Below, piece by piece: positions 1 through 11,990 of a stretch of DNA of 64,000 nucleotides; position 1 is the first letter of the stretch; every line of letters begins with the position of its first letter. The DNA lies in contig NC_081823.1 of NCBI RefSeq assembly GCF_030704535.1, positions 2,388,501 to 2,452,500 of the forward strand. Direction: 5' to 3'. The translations under genes were made by a program, and so were the position numbers. The notes under the pieces are model-generated. The model was not told the DNA's origin. It worked only from the letters and a program-made list of their open reading frames with translations, and did not search any database. This DNA is from Vitis vinifera. Lineage: Eukaryota > Streptophyta > Magnoliopsida > Vitales > Vitaceae.

Positions 1-344
1 TGAGATAAGAAATTATAAAGCAATATTAAAGGAGTTTAGCTCAAAAGCTTATAATTATTTTTTCTTTTGGGCTAAAAATAAAGTGGATGATGATTTTTTT
101 TTTTTAATTCTTGGGTGCTTAGTAAAATAATATTTTATTTATTATTTAATGATTTAAATTAATTATTTTAAAATTATTAATTTAAAAACTCCTCATCTTC
201 TATTTTCTATTTTTAAAATTCAAAAATAGTATTTTTTTTTATATAAGATTTTAAATTTTAATTGATTACTTTAAAAAAATAATATTTCTAAAATTTAGTT
301 TAAAAAATGAAAATTTAATATTTTTGAAATGAATAGAGACTTAA

Positions 345-700
345 GGTTCCATTAGGTAATTATTTTCGAAAGCAATTTGAAAAATTAATTTTTAAAAACT
401 CAATTTTCAAAATTGTACTATGTTTATAAAATAAAAGTTTATTTAAAAATCAAAATTATTTTTAATATTTTTAAATATATTTTAAAAATAATATTTATAT
501 GTAGTATAATTATTTTTTAAAACAATCATAAAAAATAAAAATAAATAAAAATAAAAATAATATAAAACAATTAAAATATATTATTTAAAAACCTTATTTT
601 TATTCTTGAAAATAAAAAATAGTTTTTTATTATTATTTTAATGTTTTGTCTTCTAAAAAATAGAAAATTATTTTAAAAAATAATTATTAATCAGGTTGTT
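345..700. repeat. AT-rich MITE-like dispersed repeat
   Basis: Very AT-rich block. Its left end (ATTAGGTAATTATTTTC) and right end (AAAATAATTATTAATCAG) are imperfect inverted repeats, and the interior alternates A/T-rich stretches. A related stretch occurs at about 12965-13310, so this is a dispersed family rather than unique promoter DNA. No coding capacity is visible and I could not define a target-site duplication. The rest of 1-1200 is AT-rich with no recognisable gene. Confidence 0.45.
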
Positions 701-1296
701 AATTTTATTTTTAAGTATTAAAATTATTTAATAAAAGTAATTTATCATATTAATATATTTGCCCTTTGTAATTTTTAATTAATATTTATTTTTATTAATA
801 TTAAATAATAAATTTATTTATTAAATATTTATATTAAAATTTTATAAATATAAATTTTATTTATAAAATATTTATTCTTAAAAAATACCATGTAGATGTA
901 AAAGACACTCTTGCTCAACATATGTAAATAGAATAAAAGAGATTTGATATTCTAGATAAATTAATTATTTTGTTATAATATTTAAAATTTCTTTTACTTT
1001 AAATTATAATATTAAATTATTTTACCCAATATTAATATATTTTATTAATGATCTAAATTAAATTTATATGATTAATTCAGGTCTTATTATTTTATAATTT
1101 ATATTCGAATTTATTTTATATATTATAGATTTTTTTTCTAATTTTATCCTCCTAAAAAAACAAAATTGCAGTATATATTCCCACTAGAAAGGGCAAAAGA
1201 GAGATATCGTCTCACTCCACACTATTTTCCTTCCCTTTCTTCTCTGTGGATAAAGCAAAGCAGTAGCTGAGGAAGCTTTGAGGGTGAGAGAAAACC

Positions 1297-4200
1297 ATGG
1301 CCGGTGCTGCAATTGGGGTTGCCCACTGCTTGGCTCTTCCTTCCAAATTCAGAATCCTTTCACTTAACGCTTCTTCCTCTTCTTCTTGTTCAGTTCCTTT
1401 CACTTCTCTGGGTTTCTCCTCTAATCTGTCACAAACTGTCTTCTCCAAAGGTAATGCAATGCAACCATATAATTCGACTTATCCATCTCTGTTTATCTCT
1501 TTCTGCAAGTGGGTAATTTTGTTTTTATTGGTTTGGTTTGATTTGCCCTCCTCAACCCCTGTTTGGTTCCTGCGAAAACGAGAGAAAAAGGAAAGAAAAC
1601 GATTTTTTTGGCTCTTCCGTTTCGTTTGTTGTGGTGGGGAAACTCGACTTGACGAAGCGAAAGGGTTGCTTTAGGCTTGGTTGAAAACTTGAAATATCTG
1701 AGATTTAAGTTTTTGGTTTGCTTTATTTTTATCCTTTTTCCTGGATGCCAAACAGAGCGGTGTGGACTTAAAGTTCTGGGGTTTTTTCAATTTTAGGACG
1801 TTTGTCAATAAGCACAATCCGGGGGCCGACTCATCACTCCATTGTATGCGACGCTGCGCCGATGAGGAAAGCTGATTCAGCGGCAAAGAGAGTTCGCCAG
1901 GCTGAGAAAAGGCGCATCTACAACAAAGCCCGGAAATCGGAAATCAGAACCCGAATGAAGAAGGTAATTCAGTTTGTGAAAAAAATTGTTTCGGATTGAT
2001 GGGTTTGCTTAGTTTTCATTTGCTTGTTCTGGTCAATTTTATGAAATGTGAATGTTCATCTGGATTGTATTGTCTTCCTCTGTTCTTATTGTGGAAGAAT
2101 TTTCAGCTTATTTGGTTTTTAGATCGGATTTGTGCTTGGTTTGTGGCAGAAATTTGATGTAATAAACCCATAAAACATTAAGAAAGAAGTAATATTAAAC
2201 TGAAGAATTATGTGGTCTAGTGTGTAGTTTTATGGTGATTTAATTTCACTACTGTGGAAGGAGATTCCGATCTAAAGGTCCCAAATCTCGAAGCCCCAAT
2301 TACACCCAAAGACTCCTTTTTGTCAAAATCCCACCATCTAATATTGATGATGCTGGCAAGCCATGTTATTTCTTTGTTTATGTTTTCTTGAAGCTTCCTG
2401 ATTCTCAGCTCCCATGTTTTTGAAAATAGATCATGAGAAAGAGACCGAAAGAGGACATTTTTTCGTTGGATAAGTTGGATGTGATGGCATATTTGAAGTT
2501 CTAATAAGTAATAAAAGCACATTTTTCCGTTGATATTACTGTGTTGGAGTTGATGGAGGCGTTGGTAATGGCAGACCAAACTTTCTTCAAAATGCTTATA
2601 GCTCTTCCATAAAAACCATTTGTCTTGGAACACTTACAGTAATGCTAGTTGATGTATCAGAAAAATGTTTCAGCTATTTTGTAAACAGGACATGCACCGA
2701 TTTAGACACTTCCACCTTATTTTGATCAATGTGGTTAACTAACTACTAACAAATTTACGCTGTGATATCATTTCTAGGTTTTTGGAGGTTGTCGTGTCTA
2801 ACACTATGCATGTTTGTGTATGAATTTATACCGCATTGTTCATGTCTTTATGCAACATCATATCCATATGCAAGATCTGGTATCTATATACCATATATAA
2901 TTATTTGAAAGTAAAGTTCTTCACATCTTAGTGTTTTGATTTCTTCCATAAAAAAGGATGTTTTGCAAAGTGAATCCATGGAGATTCTGAAACTTTTCAA
3001 CATTGGCATTTGAAGAAACAAAGGAACTCAAACAAACCTTAAAGGTTAGCTCAGGAGATTCTTCTTGGGGAGGGAAAAGGTTATTTGACACCGTTGAAGT
3101 TCTAATGGACTATGAGCCTAAATCCTTGAGAACATACCTAATATGGTTGGTGCATTGTTCTACCATTAACATGGGGATGGTGTCACAACTTATTTTTCCT
3201 TTAAATTAGGTAAATAGGAACTTGGAACAAACTTTTGGTAGAATAATGCTTACTAGTATCCCTTCGTAACCTACTTATTTTATAAGAAACACATTCTTGA
3301 TATTTACCATCATTTTGAAGACCTTTTACTGGCCCACTCTCTGCATGGATCTTCATAAAAGTCGTTCTTAATTCATAATATGGTGTGGCATTCTTGTAAA
3401 AGGCAAATTTGTTTATCCACCTGAGGAAAGGAAGCTCAATTCTTTATAATTTTGTCAAAAAATATGTATCACATGAACTTCATGATTTAGGGTTATTTTT
3501 TTAAATAATTGCAAACAACTTCATTGATATGAATCGATAATTACAAAGACAGACAAAAAAATCCTTCCTAAATATATGAAACCTTATAAAAAAACAAGGA
3601 AAGTTGGTGTTGCCTACTCCAAAAAATAACTGAATAAGCTACAGAACTTAATTAGGAGATACAAACAAAGTACAGTCCTGAAAAAACTCTTTTCAACTCA
3701 AGGGGCTAGAAAGTCCCCTACAAAAGAAACTTGGCCCCCATCTTGACTAAAAGATCGGCAAGGCTATTAACTAAGCTTGGACCTCAAGAGCAAAAATCTC
3801 AAACCACATCATCAACAATTTGGCAAAACTGCTTGTCAAACTTCCATGAACCATTTGTTCTTTGGACACCCATGAAATAGCAATAGCTGCATCCCCCTCC
3901 ACCAAGAAATTGGAGAGGCTCATGTCCTTCACTTGTAATAGACCCTCCAAAAGTGATAGAAGCTTTGCCTCAATTGCCAAACCCTGTCAGCAGGCTTGTA
4001 AAAAGGCTACCAACTCTGTACCACTATGATTTATTAAGCTTGTAGTAAGCTTGGGGATTGGTTGATGGTTTGATTAAAGGATCTGGCAATGATCTTGTGC
4101 CACTATTTCATACTTCTTGATCATGATTACTAATTACTGGGGTTCATTTGCTATGCTCCTGTCTCTCTCTCTTGGTGCTTTTAGCCCCAAAAAGTGAATT

Positions 4201-5579
4201 ATGCCTTGCAAAACATCTGGAATTTATATGGTCAGGAAGTTCTGGCCAATGCCTTTTTGGATTCATCATTTTTGTGCATTCAGCAAAATCATCACCAAGC
4301 AGTTAACTGTTGCTGTTATAGTCCTTTGTTGACAGGAATTTAATGCTAATATACTTAATGAGGAAGGCCACTTCACATGGGATATGGTTGACCTATTGCT
4401 CTTTTAAGTAAACATATAAATGGAAATTTTATTGGTAATTTAAACCGGGTATTTGACTCTCTAAATTTTTCCTAAATGTTTAGATTTATACTCTCCTAGC
4501 AGTTCATGGAGAAGTTGGAGAAAAATAGAAAGATGTTTATAAGCTCTTATTGACTAGGTTTATCCAACATCGGAGACAGTAATTTGCTAGGTTGGATGAA
4601 AAGGGGCCTCAAGCCAATATGTTGACTCTATGACATTCAAGATAGGCTGGTAATGAAGGTCATGGAAATTGACCATCAAACTGAAGAGCTTTCTTTCAAT
4701 AAGTTTTCTTTTAAGCCCATATTTGTTTGCCCTTATTGTAGTTAATTAACTGTTTCTGTTCAAGGGGGAATTTCTTGGTAGTAGTATATGTCTACAAAGC
4801 TCCTCTGTCTTGTTTTTCTGTCTTTTATCCAATTACAGTGGTTACATTCTTAGAATGTCAGTGATATATTTGTATTTCTTCTGCGGGAGATCTTTTTTTT
4901 GTATCCAATTTCTTGTTTAATGAAATGTTAAGAGAGGAGGAAAAAAGACACTTCCTTTTGGGTGCTTGTTACATTCTCAAGCCAGTTAGTTAAGAGTGTG
5001 AGTGATGGTTTTGTATGTTTTTTTGCAGGATTTAGTGTTTCTTATATCGATTTCTTGTTTGATGAAGTTCTATTCAAGCTGAGAAAATCCCTTTTTCCAT
5101 GTTACATTCTTGAGCTATTAATTTAAAATAATTTGGTTAGAACAATGGTTTTTTTGCTTTCCATGTGTTCATTACCCATCTGCCTCTATGTGGTTATAAT
5201 AATAGACTTTAATGCCTTAACCAAGAGAAGTCACAATCCTGAGTAAATGCTAGTGCAAATCTATCAGAATCTTGTAAGGAAATAATATAAAGTACATTAA
5301 AGAGTGCAGATAGTTTTTGCAAAATTCATTCTACCTTTTCTTTTCCAGGTTTTGGAAGAACTGGATGGGCTCAAGAAGAAACCTGATGCACAAGCTGAAG
5401 AAGTCCTTCCAATTGAGAAGCTGATTGCTGAAGCATACTCAGTTATTGACAAAGCTGTGAAAGTGGGTACACTACACAGGAACACTGGTGCACGCAGAAA
5501 ATCACGTCTTGCTCGAAGAAAGAAAGCTGTTGAGATCCACCATGGCTGGTATACACCTGCTCCCCCGGTAACCACCTAA
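1297..5579 (+). CDS. RPS20: Plastid 30S ribosomal protein S20 (bS20c), nuclear-encoded
   Basis: Exons 1297-1450, 1797-1963 and 5349-5579 join in phase to give 183 residues. Residues 1 to about 65 are Ser/Thr-rich and weakly basic, like a chloroplast transit peptide. The mature part has the S20 pattern: [32 protein letters not shown] cut here to its key features, a Lys/Arg-rich first helix ([16 protein letters not shown]), a central acidic linker ([15 protein letters not shown]), then [20 protein letters not shown] and a basic [11 protein letters not shown] tail. In the family it binds 16S rRNA early in small-subunit assembly. The start was chosen because ACCATGG is a good plant initiation context and the transit peptide begins there. 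All junctions are GT..AG. Intron 2 (3.4 kb) contains an old LINE fragment. A TATATAT lies near 1172. A 41-bp tandem duplication begins at the stop codon. Confidence 0.95.
3495..4010 (-). mobile_element. Old LINE 3' remnant with RNase H domain piece
   Basis: On the minus strand, 3771-3980 encodes [15 protein letters not shown] followed by [14 protein letters not shown], the pattern of the RNase H domain at the C-terminus of one plant LINE clade (an AI-EA-LL-LLEGL helix, then the VEGDSA strand). The 3' side (about 3500-3540) ends in a T-rich run on the plus strand, as expected for a minus-strand poly(A). The frame cannot be extended and no reverse transcriptase remains. It lies in RPS20 intron 2. 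The remaining intron sequence (1964-3490, 4010-5348) shows nothing recognisable. Confidence 0.6.
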
Positions 5580-5659
5580 ATCTACCTTGTTGTGTCACAT
5601 TTACTGAAGGCAGGAATTAAATCTACCTTGTTGTGTCACATTTACTAAAGGCAGGAATT
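5578..5659 (+). repeat. Two-copy 41-bp tandem repeat at the RPS20 stop
   Basis: Copies at 5578-5618 and 5619-5659 differ at one base (ACTGAAGG against ACTAAAGG). Copy 1 begins on the last two bases of the TAA stop, so the duplication lies wholly in the 3' UTR. Confidence 0.9.
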
Positions 5660-8000
5660 GTGGAGAAGTCAATTTTCATCGCCTTTTCTTTCCTTCAGAC
5701 TGCTTTATTCATGTTGTAACTTCTGTACTTCCTCTTTTTCATGCATATAGTTCACACCTTTTTCCCGTCCCCCCTTTAACCTTCACATGTTCCACATTTA
5801 CTTGCGTATTTCTCTCATTTCTTGTGAATGTCAAAATAGTTTTTGTCAGTTTCAACCGAACAACCGTGTCCTTTGCTAGCCGGCTGCTTCATTGACACAA
5901 CTCATGAAAACATGAAAAATGCACGAACTAAGAAAAATAGGGAGGGTGTATGTGTGCTGTTTAGATGCATACATTACATGGAAAGGCTAAAAAGTCTAAA
6001 ATTCCGTCAAAAAGATGTGGGGGTGATAGGACCTAGTTTTCAACCAAAATGGCAGCAAGTAAAGTTAAAGGGGTAACAGAAAATTAAGTAGTCATCCAAA
6101 CAGGCAGAAAAAAAATCTTTGGGTTTAGTTGTATATGCAGTTGTCATAAGACTCCTAGCACCTGGGGTGCTTCTGTTTATAGTAGTTTTGAGGGACCAAA
6201 GACTTCCAATATTAATAAGAAGTGTCATCTGAGGGCTGAATCAACGTCTCTCTTTCAAGGAAAGAGCTGTAAAAAGGACTGTTAAAGAAGTTGATGGATC
6301 AATCCTCCATCGTTTCTACTTGTAAAAAGTCTCTGCAAGTCATTAATTTTGAAAACTTGCTGATATCGTTGCTACTTCATCTGACTGTTTCCCTTTTTCA
6401 ACCTCTAAAGTTGGCCACTTTTTTCACTTCTTCCAAGGGTTTCTGCTTCTTTCACTTGAACCCTGAGTTGCTTGAAATCATCCAACTGGGAAATGTAGGA
6501 AAAGAAACTTCTACATGGAGCTTAAATAAAGAGTGTTTGGGTCCTTTGGGAAGGCAAATAGGCAAAACTGTTTGGAGAAAAGAGCATCAACACTATTTCA
6601 CAGTAAAGAATCCACGTTGTCTACTTTTGAATTGACCCAAATGAGTTTGAATCCAATTAGGATCTGTTTTAAGACCCATTCATAATTAGGGATGCCAACA
6701 TGGTGGATCATCCCATCCCAACCTCGTCTTGATTATTTAGATCAGTTCCCATTACTATCCCTCTCCAAAAAAGCTTAAAACAATTTCCTCCTGTTTATTT
6801 AATTATAATATATATATATATATATACAAGACAATACCCGAACTCATCTTGCAATTGAAAAAAAAAATTATGCTTTTCTCAAACTCAACCCATTCCTAGT
6901 ATTGGATGAAATGAAAAATTGATCTCTAACAAAATATATATCAATTTGTTTTTATCTTTTTGTCTTATGTTGCTTTTTTGTTTTTTTTAAAAAAAAAATA
7001 ATAATAATTGGTCGGTTGGACTTGGTCACATTTGTTCTATTTTTGGTTAAATTTGAGAATAGATGATGTATGTATCAACTTAGCGGTGCTTGTTGGGAGT
7101 GAAGTTTAGGGATCAAAAAGTCTTTGAATTTGACCCCTATTTTCAAATTTATATCCATCACTTTTTGGACCTTGGTCCTACATCAAAGGTCCAAACAAAA
7201 GTCTGTCAAATCAAAGCTCTATAATTCTTTGAAAATAGAGTAAGATTCCTAAAATAAACATTACTAACATATGGGTGATGTTAGTCAAAAGTGCCCCTTT
7301 TTTTTTTCCTCTTTGAAGCTCACTAAGATTTTCTAAACTAATAATTTATTTATTTATTTTTATATGAGTTCTATTTTACTTGTGTAACAAGTTTTTATAT
7401 ATGTAATAAAATTTTTATAAGACCTTATTAAGGACAGGTGGATGTTACAGATACCCAAAAAAATATGTCTTATTATCATCCTTGAAGTGGACATCATAAT
7501 TAGTACAGAGGCATAAGATAGTTGTCTCGTAATACAAACAAAATTAACTTAATAGGAACCGTGTTTTATAGAATATGACTCATATGTTGTGTCTGTAAGA
7601 ACAAGGTCAGGAGTTCATACTTGTAAAAACACGACTTATTCAAAAGAACATGGATATGAAATCGTCTTCTTATGAATGCGTCAATATAGTTGCAAAGAAT
7701 ATTCTTCTATTAGGAACAATTACAACTTTGGTCAATATGAAAAATAAAAACTAAGCAATGTTCTAGAAAAAGTTGAGTGAAAATTCGGTATAACAACAAT
7801 CCCTACTATTATTAGTCTTTTAAAAATTTGTGAATGGAATTCAACTTTAACTTTAGTTAAAGCCATTGGATTTGGTAGCTTAAAATTTTTTAATTTTCCA
7901 AATAAATGTATGATTATGATTATGGGAAGGAGGATTTGTTGGGGGGAGAAATGATGTGAGACAAAATGAGTTGGGCTATATTAATACGTGAAAGATTTTG
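5660..8000. other. Intergenic, no gene recognised
   Basis: Between RPS20 and the ERF gene. Short open frames occur (for example 6291-6635, 114 codons) but show no domain, no intron support and no compositional signal. There is a (TA)n run near 6809-6826. I see no RNA gene. Confidence 0.6.
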
Positions 8001-8014
8001 GGCATTCTAAAGAA

Positions 8015-8055
8015 ACACGACACGTGCTAAATTGCCCCCTTTCCATACACGTGTC
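8015..8055 (+). promoter_or_regulatory. Pair of ACGT (G-box/ABRE-like) elements
   Basis: GACACGTGCT and ACACGTGTCC lie about 30 bp apart. ACGT cores of this kind are known binding sites for plant bZIP/bHLH factors. A third, palindromic GACACGTGTC lies near 8563. They are 1.4-1.9 kb upstream of the ERF start, so any link to that gene is inference. Confidence 0.45.
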
Positions 8056-8559
8056 CACTTCACTATTTAATTAAAGCTAATATTTACAGCTGGTACATGC
8101 ATTTTTTTTTTCATTATTATTATTATTATTTAATTATTTTATGGATAAGGGGATGATTCCGAATAATGAGTCATGCATTTTGAGATATTTTTGTAGTATT
8201 GCATGTGCACTAAATCTTTTCGTATAAAGTCCACCATTTTCTTTATCTTATCGTTTTCAAAACATTCAATAAATTTTTAAATTTATTTTAAAAAATTGTC
8301 TTATTTTAAAAAAAAAAATTATTAAAATTTTAAAAAATTAAGATTTCTCCCAAAAAAAAAATTAAAATAGATTTAAAATCGAAAAAATGAAAGAAAGTGG
8401 AACCAAACGTGTCACAAGTGCTAGGATGTTAAAAAAAAAATATTAAAAATATAAATATAAAATGAGCGACAAAATCTGGGGATGGGTCCACTCTGTAGTG
8501 GCATTATATTTTAAAAAAATTATGTCCAATAAAAAACTGACATGTGAGGCAGGGGTAGG

Positions 8560-9010
8560 GAGGACACGTGTCAAAGACAAGGGGAGAGAGATTGAGGGAG
8601 CCGTTGAGAAAAGCGGGTTCGTAGTATTGTACAAAAACCGATCCGATTCACGCGGCGAGGAGCGGAACGGAGAAGACGGAGAGTGCAGACAAATGGTAGC
8701 GAAAGCTGCCGTCAGCATTGCCGTTTAGAGGGAACAAGGCGTCAAAACCGCCGTTAGACAACGCCGCCCCTCCGGGTCTGCAGGTTGCCGCGTGTCCGCG
8801 TGCAACGCGGTCCACATGACATCTCGCTCCGCTCGAGTAATTCATGCCACCACGCTCCCGGCAGGGCGGCGCGCCCCTTTATTAACCTCAGTCAACGCTC
8901 TTGTTGACTCCATCCCGCCCTTCCTCCCTCACTCACCCCCCAATGTGTTTCCTCTTTCTTCTCCTCACCGACACCAATAGCGCGTACTCCCCACGCCTTC
9001 GTGGTCCCCT
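8560..9010 (+). promoter_or_regulatory. GC-rich promoter-like block with inverted W-box pair
   Basis: An abrupt GC-rich island in AT-rich surroundings. It contains GACACGTGTC, a GCCGCC near 8762, and a perfect inverted repeat AGTCAAC-N6-GTTGACT at 8890-8909 that gives two head-to-head W-box cores (TTGACT). The open frames over it are short and mutually overlapping with no protein family signal, so I read it as regulatory DNA or a lost promoter. Sequence from 9010 to 9640 is AT-rich with nothing recognised. Confidence 0.4.
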
Positions 9011-9784
9011 GCCGTTTCCAGATGTCAAAACATTCATACCTCCTTGCCTTCGACATTATTAAGAAAAATCGTTTTCATAAGTGTAAATGGATTGACATTA
9101 TTTCATATACATTATAAAAATAAAATAAAAAAATTGAAAATGCTTTTAAGGAGGCTTATTCAAAAAGCTAGACACATTGAAAATATTATTCTTAACATAT
9201 AGCGGATTTTTGGTTATCATAATAAATTTGAAATAATATATTAAATTTAAATTTATTTTATTTTATTTTTCTCTAAATAAATATTATTTTTAAAATTTGA
9301 AGGTAATAAATATTTCAGAATTTTAATCCATTTTTTAAAATTTATTATCTTTTCAATATAAAAGTTATTACTATTTTTTATTTTAGAATAAAAATTAGAC
9401 AATATATCCAAATGGCTATTAAATAAATAGTAATTTAGCATTATTCCTAACTTATCCTAAAATTAATAATAGAGTATAAAATATAATAAATTTAATAGAA
9501 TATATTTTGGAAACTAAATGCAAAAAAAAAAGGGTCTTATATCACAGAAAAATAAAACCTTGTATTTTTCTAATTCTTGTGTAAAAAATAATATAATAAA
9601 TATAAAAGATAAAGAACTGAAACTATTTTCCATTTTTCATGTAAAAAATAGGTGAGGTGGGCATTCGATTGGTTGATAGAACTAGGAGAAGCGGCAGAAG
9701 CAACAGAAGCCACATCCGTGTGGATGGTAGCATTATTACAAACGCCCGAAAGAGCGTGGGCATGGAAGGCCACCTCCACAAGTC

Positions 9785-9862
9785 TATAAAAGCCACCTCC
9801 ACGCCTCTCTGCTTCTCCAAGCCACTTCTCTCTCTCTCTCTTTCTCTCTTTTTCTCTCTCTG
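9785..9862 (+). promoter_or_regulatory. ERF core promoter: TATA box and pyrimidine-rich leader
   Basis: TATAAA at 9785-9790 lies about 140 bp upstream of the ERF start codon. It is followed by a CT-rich tract (about 9828-9862), a common plant 5' leader feature. Transcription would be expected to start near 9815-9825. Confidence 0.6.
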
Positions 9863-9925
9863 TCTCCCTCTGTTTTCGTTTTCATTCACTGTTTTCACAA
9901 ACACTTGTACCAAAACACAAAACAA

Positions 9926-10588
9926 ATGGCGCCGAGAGACAAACCTACCGGCGTAACCGCCGGCGCTACCGGAAACAAGGAGATCCGCTACAGAGGCGTG
10001 CGCAAGAGGCCGTGGGGCAGGTACGCCGCTGAAATACGCGATCCCGGCAAGAAGAGCCGCGTCTGGCTAGGCACCTTTGATACGGCCGAGGAGGCCGCGC
10101 GTGCCTACGATGCAGCGGCTAGGGAGTTTCGTGGAGCCAAGGCAAAGACTAACTTCCCTTCGCCTACCGACCTTGCGGCAGCTGCCGCGACTACTGCTAA
10201 CCGGAGCCCTAGCCAGAGCAGCACCGTGGAGTCCTCCAGCCGCGAGGCGCTGTCTCCGGGTGCGATCGCTGGTCCTCCGGCTCTAGATCTCAATCTGTCA
10301 CACCCCGCCGCCGCCGGCCAATTTTCCGCAGTTCGTTACCCTGCGGTTGGTGTTTTTCCTATTGCGCAGCCGTTGTTCTTCTTCGAGCCATTTTCCCGTC
10401 CAGAAAAGCCGAAGACCCACCGCGATATGTTCGATTTAGATCGAGCGGTTGCCGATTTTCACCCTGCGATTGCCGGTAGCGTTCACAGCGACTCCGACTC
10501 ATCCTCCGTGGTTGATTTCAATTACCATGACCGCAGTACCAGGCTGCTCAATCTCGATCTCAACCATCCTCCAGCGGAAGTCGCTTGA
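9926..10588 (+). CDS. AP2/ERF transcription factor, EAR-motif repressor (ERF4/8/11-like)
   Basis: Intronless, 220 residues. One AP2/ERF DNA-binding domain spans residues 22-78 ([20 protein letters not shown] through [11 protein letters not shown]), with the Ala and Asp typical of the ERF rather than DREB class; such domains bind GCC-box DNA. C-terminal landmarks are [11 protein letters not shown] (188-198) and an EAR repression motif LNLDLNHPP (208-216). A second DLNLS-type motif lies mid-protein. This combination marks group VIII (B-1) ERF repressors, which recruit TOPLESS-type corepressors. The start at 9926 (AAACAAATGG) is preferred to the in-frame codon at 9905 because family members start MAxx shortly before the AP2 domain. 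Codon use is GC-rich compared with its surroundings. The TATA box at 9785 and the CT-rich leader fit the model. Confidence 0.93.
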   Translation: MAPRDKPTGVTAGATGNKEIRYRGVRKRPWGRYAAEIRDPGKKSRVWLGTFDTAEEAARAYDAAAREFRGAKAKTNFPSPTDLAAAAATTANRSPSQSSTVESSSREALSPGAIAGPPALDLNLSHPAAAGQFSAVRYPAVGVFPIAQPLFFFEPFSRPEKPKTHRDMFDLDRAVADFHPAIAGSVHSDSDSSSVVDFNYHDRSTRLLNLDLNHPPAEVA

Positions 10589-11940
10589 TTTCATCACTTT
10601 TACACCGTCCACGGCGACGATAATCGGATCTCTAAAATTTTCTTTTCCATTTGAATTGAATTTCTCCTTTCCTTTATTGCGTCTCGAATCGAAACAGATG
10701 ACGAAGCAATCTAGAGAGAAAGCAGCAGCCACGTTTGTATTGATGTGCTGATCGATGACTATTCGATGTATATACATAACCGACCTCCTTTTTGCGACTG
10801 AGAAACTAGATTTTCTTAATGTTGTTCCCTCCCTATTACTATGTATGCAAGCTTCATAGTTTTTCAATTAAATTTTGCAGATCAGTTAATTTTCCGTTTG
10901 TTTACTACGAAAAAAAAGAAGGAACCAAAATATTCGAAACTTTCTATTCGTTGGCTCCGTTTCTCGCAAACCAAACAGACTAAAACTGGATGGCGTACGT
11001 TAGAAACCATGGCCGCTTACGAGAGCAAGGGCCTTACAAACGTACGGAAACCGCACTAGTTATAGTTATTTAATTAATATAGTGTGAAAAGTTGTGACAG
11101 AGGGCGGCCTCATGATGAGAAGCATGGGCTCCTCCCTGCCTGCACTGTCGGATCAGAAACCGCCTCGTGATTCGCGTTTCATCTTGTCTCTTTTTTAAAG
11201 ACACGCATCCCTAGGGTGGATTTGATCCGACGGCTGAGACAACCGGTGTGGGTGGGCCCCAAGAAGACCGCTTCTGTGTGAGTGTAATTTATTGTAGACG
11301 GCACCGACGGCGAAACCGCCGAGTTAAAGATGGGGGACAGATAGAGGGCGAATCGAAAGTGGTGGGGCCCATAGCCAAGTGTGATTCCGTGTTGATGAGG
11401 TACATGTCGCGATATGGGTTATGGTGACGTGGCACTCCACCGTCCTAATTAAATACCATGTTTTTCTCTTTCTTTCGTTTTTTCGGCAAATCTAAACGTC
11501 ATTTTTGGCCAACTACTTTGTATATACATGACATACAAACAAACAAAAATTTACGAGCGAATTTTTAATTTTGGATACAAAAATATGATGTAAATTATAT
11601 TAAAACTTGTCGTGGATGTTGATGGCATAGGTTGAAATGGTACCCATTCCAAGGGTGAGAGGTAAACACCCACTTTTTATGTTAAAAAGGAATTTGCCCC
11701 CACCACCTAATATTGATGCCCAACTATGCCAAGATTCTCTTTCAATAATCTTACAAATCCTTCTAATAAATTCCAATTATAGACCCCATTCTCATTTATA
11801 AATTTAGAACAAAAAAAAATATTAAATCAATTATTGAAATTTGAAAAAAAAAAAAAATCTAGAGATTTTTTCAACTTTCATCAAAGCCATCCTTCCACAA
11901 AAAATTTAAAATTTAAAAAAAAAAACAAAAATATTCATAT

Positions 11941-11990
<50 letters not shown>

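Noticed and set aside
2217-2633. 138-codon minus-strand open frame in RPS20 intron 2
   Set aside because: No recognisable domain, no splice or promoter support; may be a transposon scrap but I cannot assign it.
6291-6635. 114-codon plus-strand open frame
   Set aside because: No family resemblance and no gene structure around it; chance frame is the simplest reading.
7590-7640. Possible tRNA B-box (AGGTCAGGAGTTCATACTTG)
   Set aside because: No matching A-box, no cloverleaf and no flanking duplication.
8648-8845. Overlapping short open frames in the GC-rich island
   Set aside because: GC-rich DNA leaves few stops; none shows a start context, domain or splice partner.
9905-9925. Upstream in-frame start for the ERF protein
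   Set aside because: The codon is TTG-type, not ATG, on the sequence, and ATG at 9926 has the better context and the conserved N-terminus.
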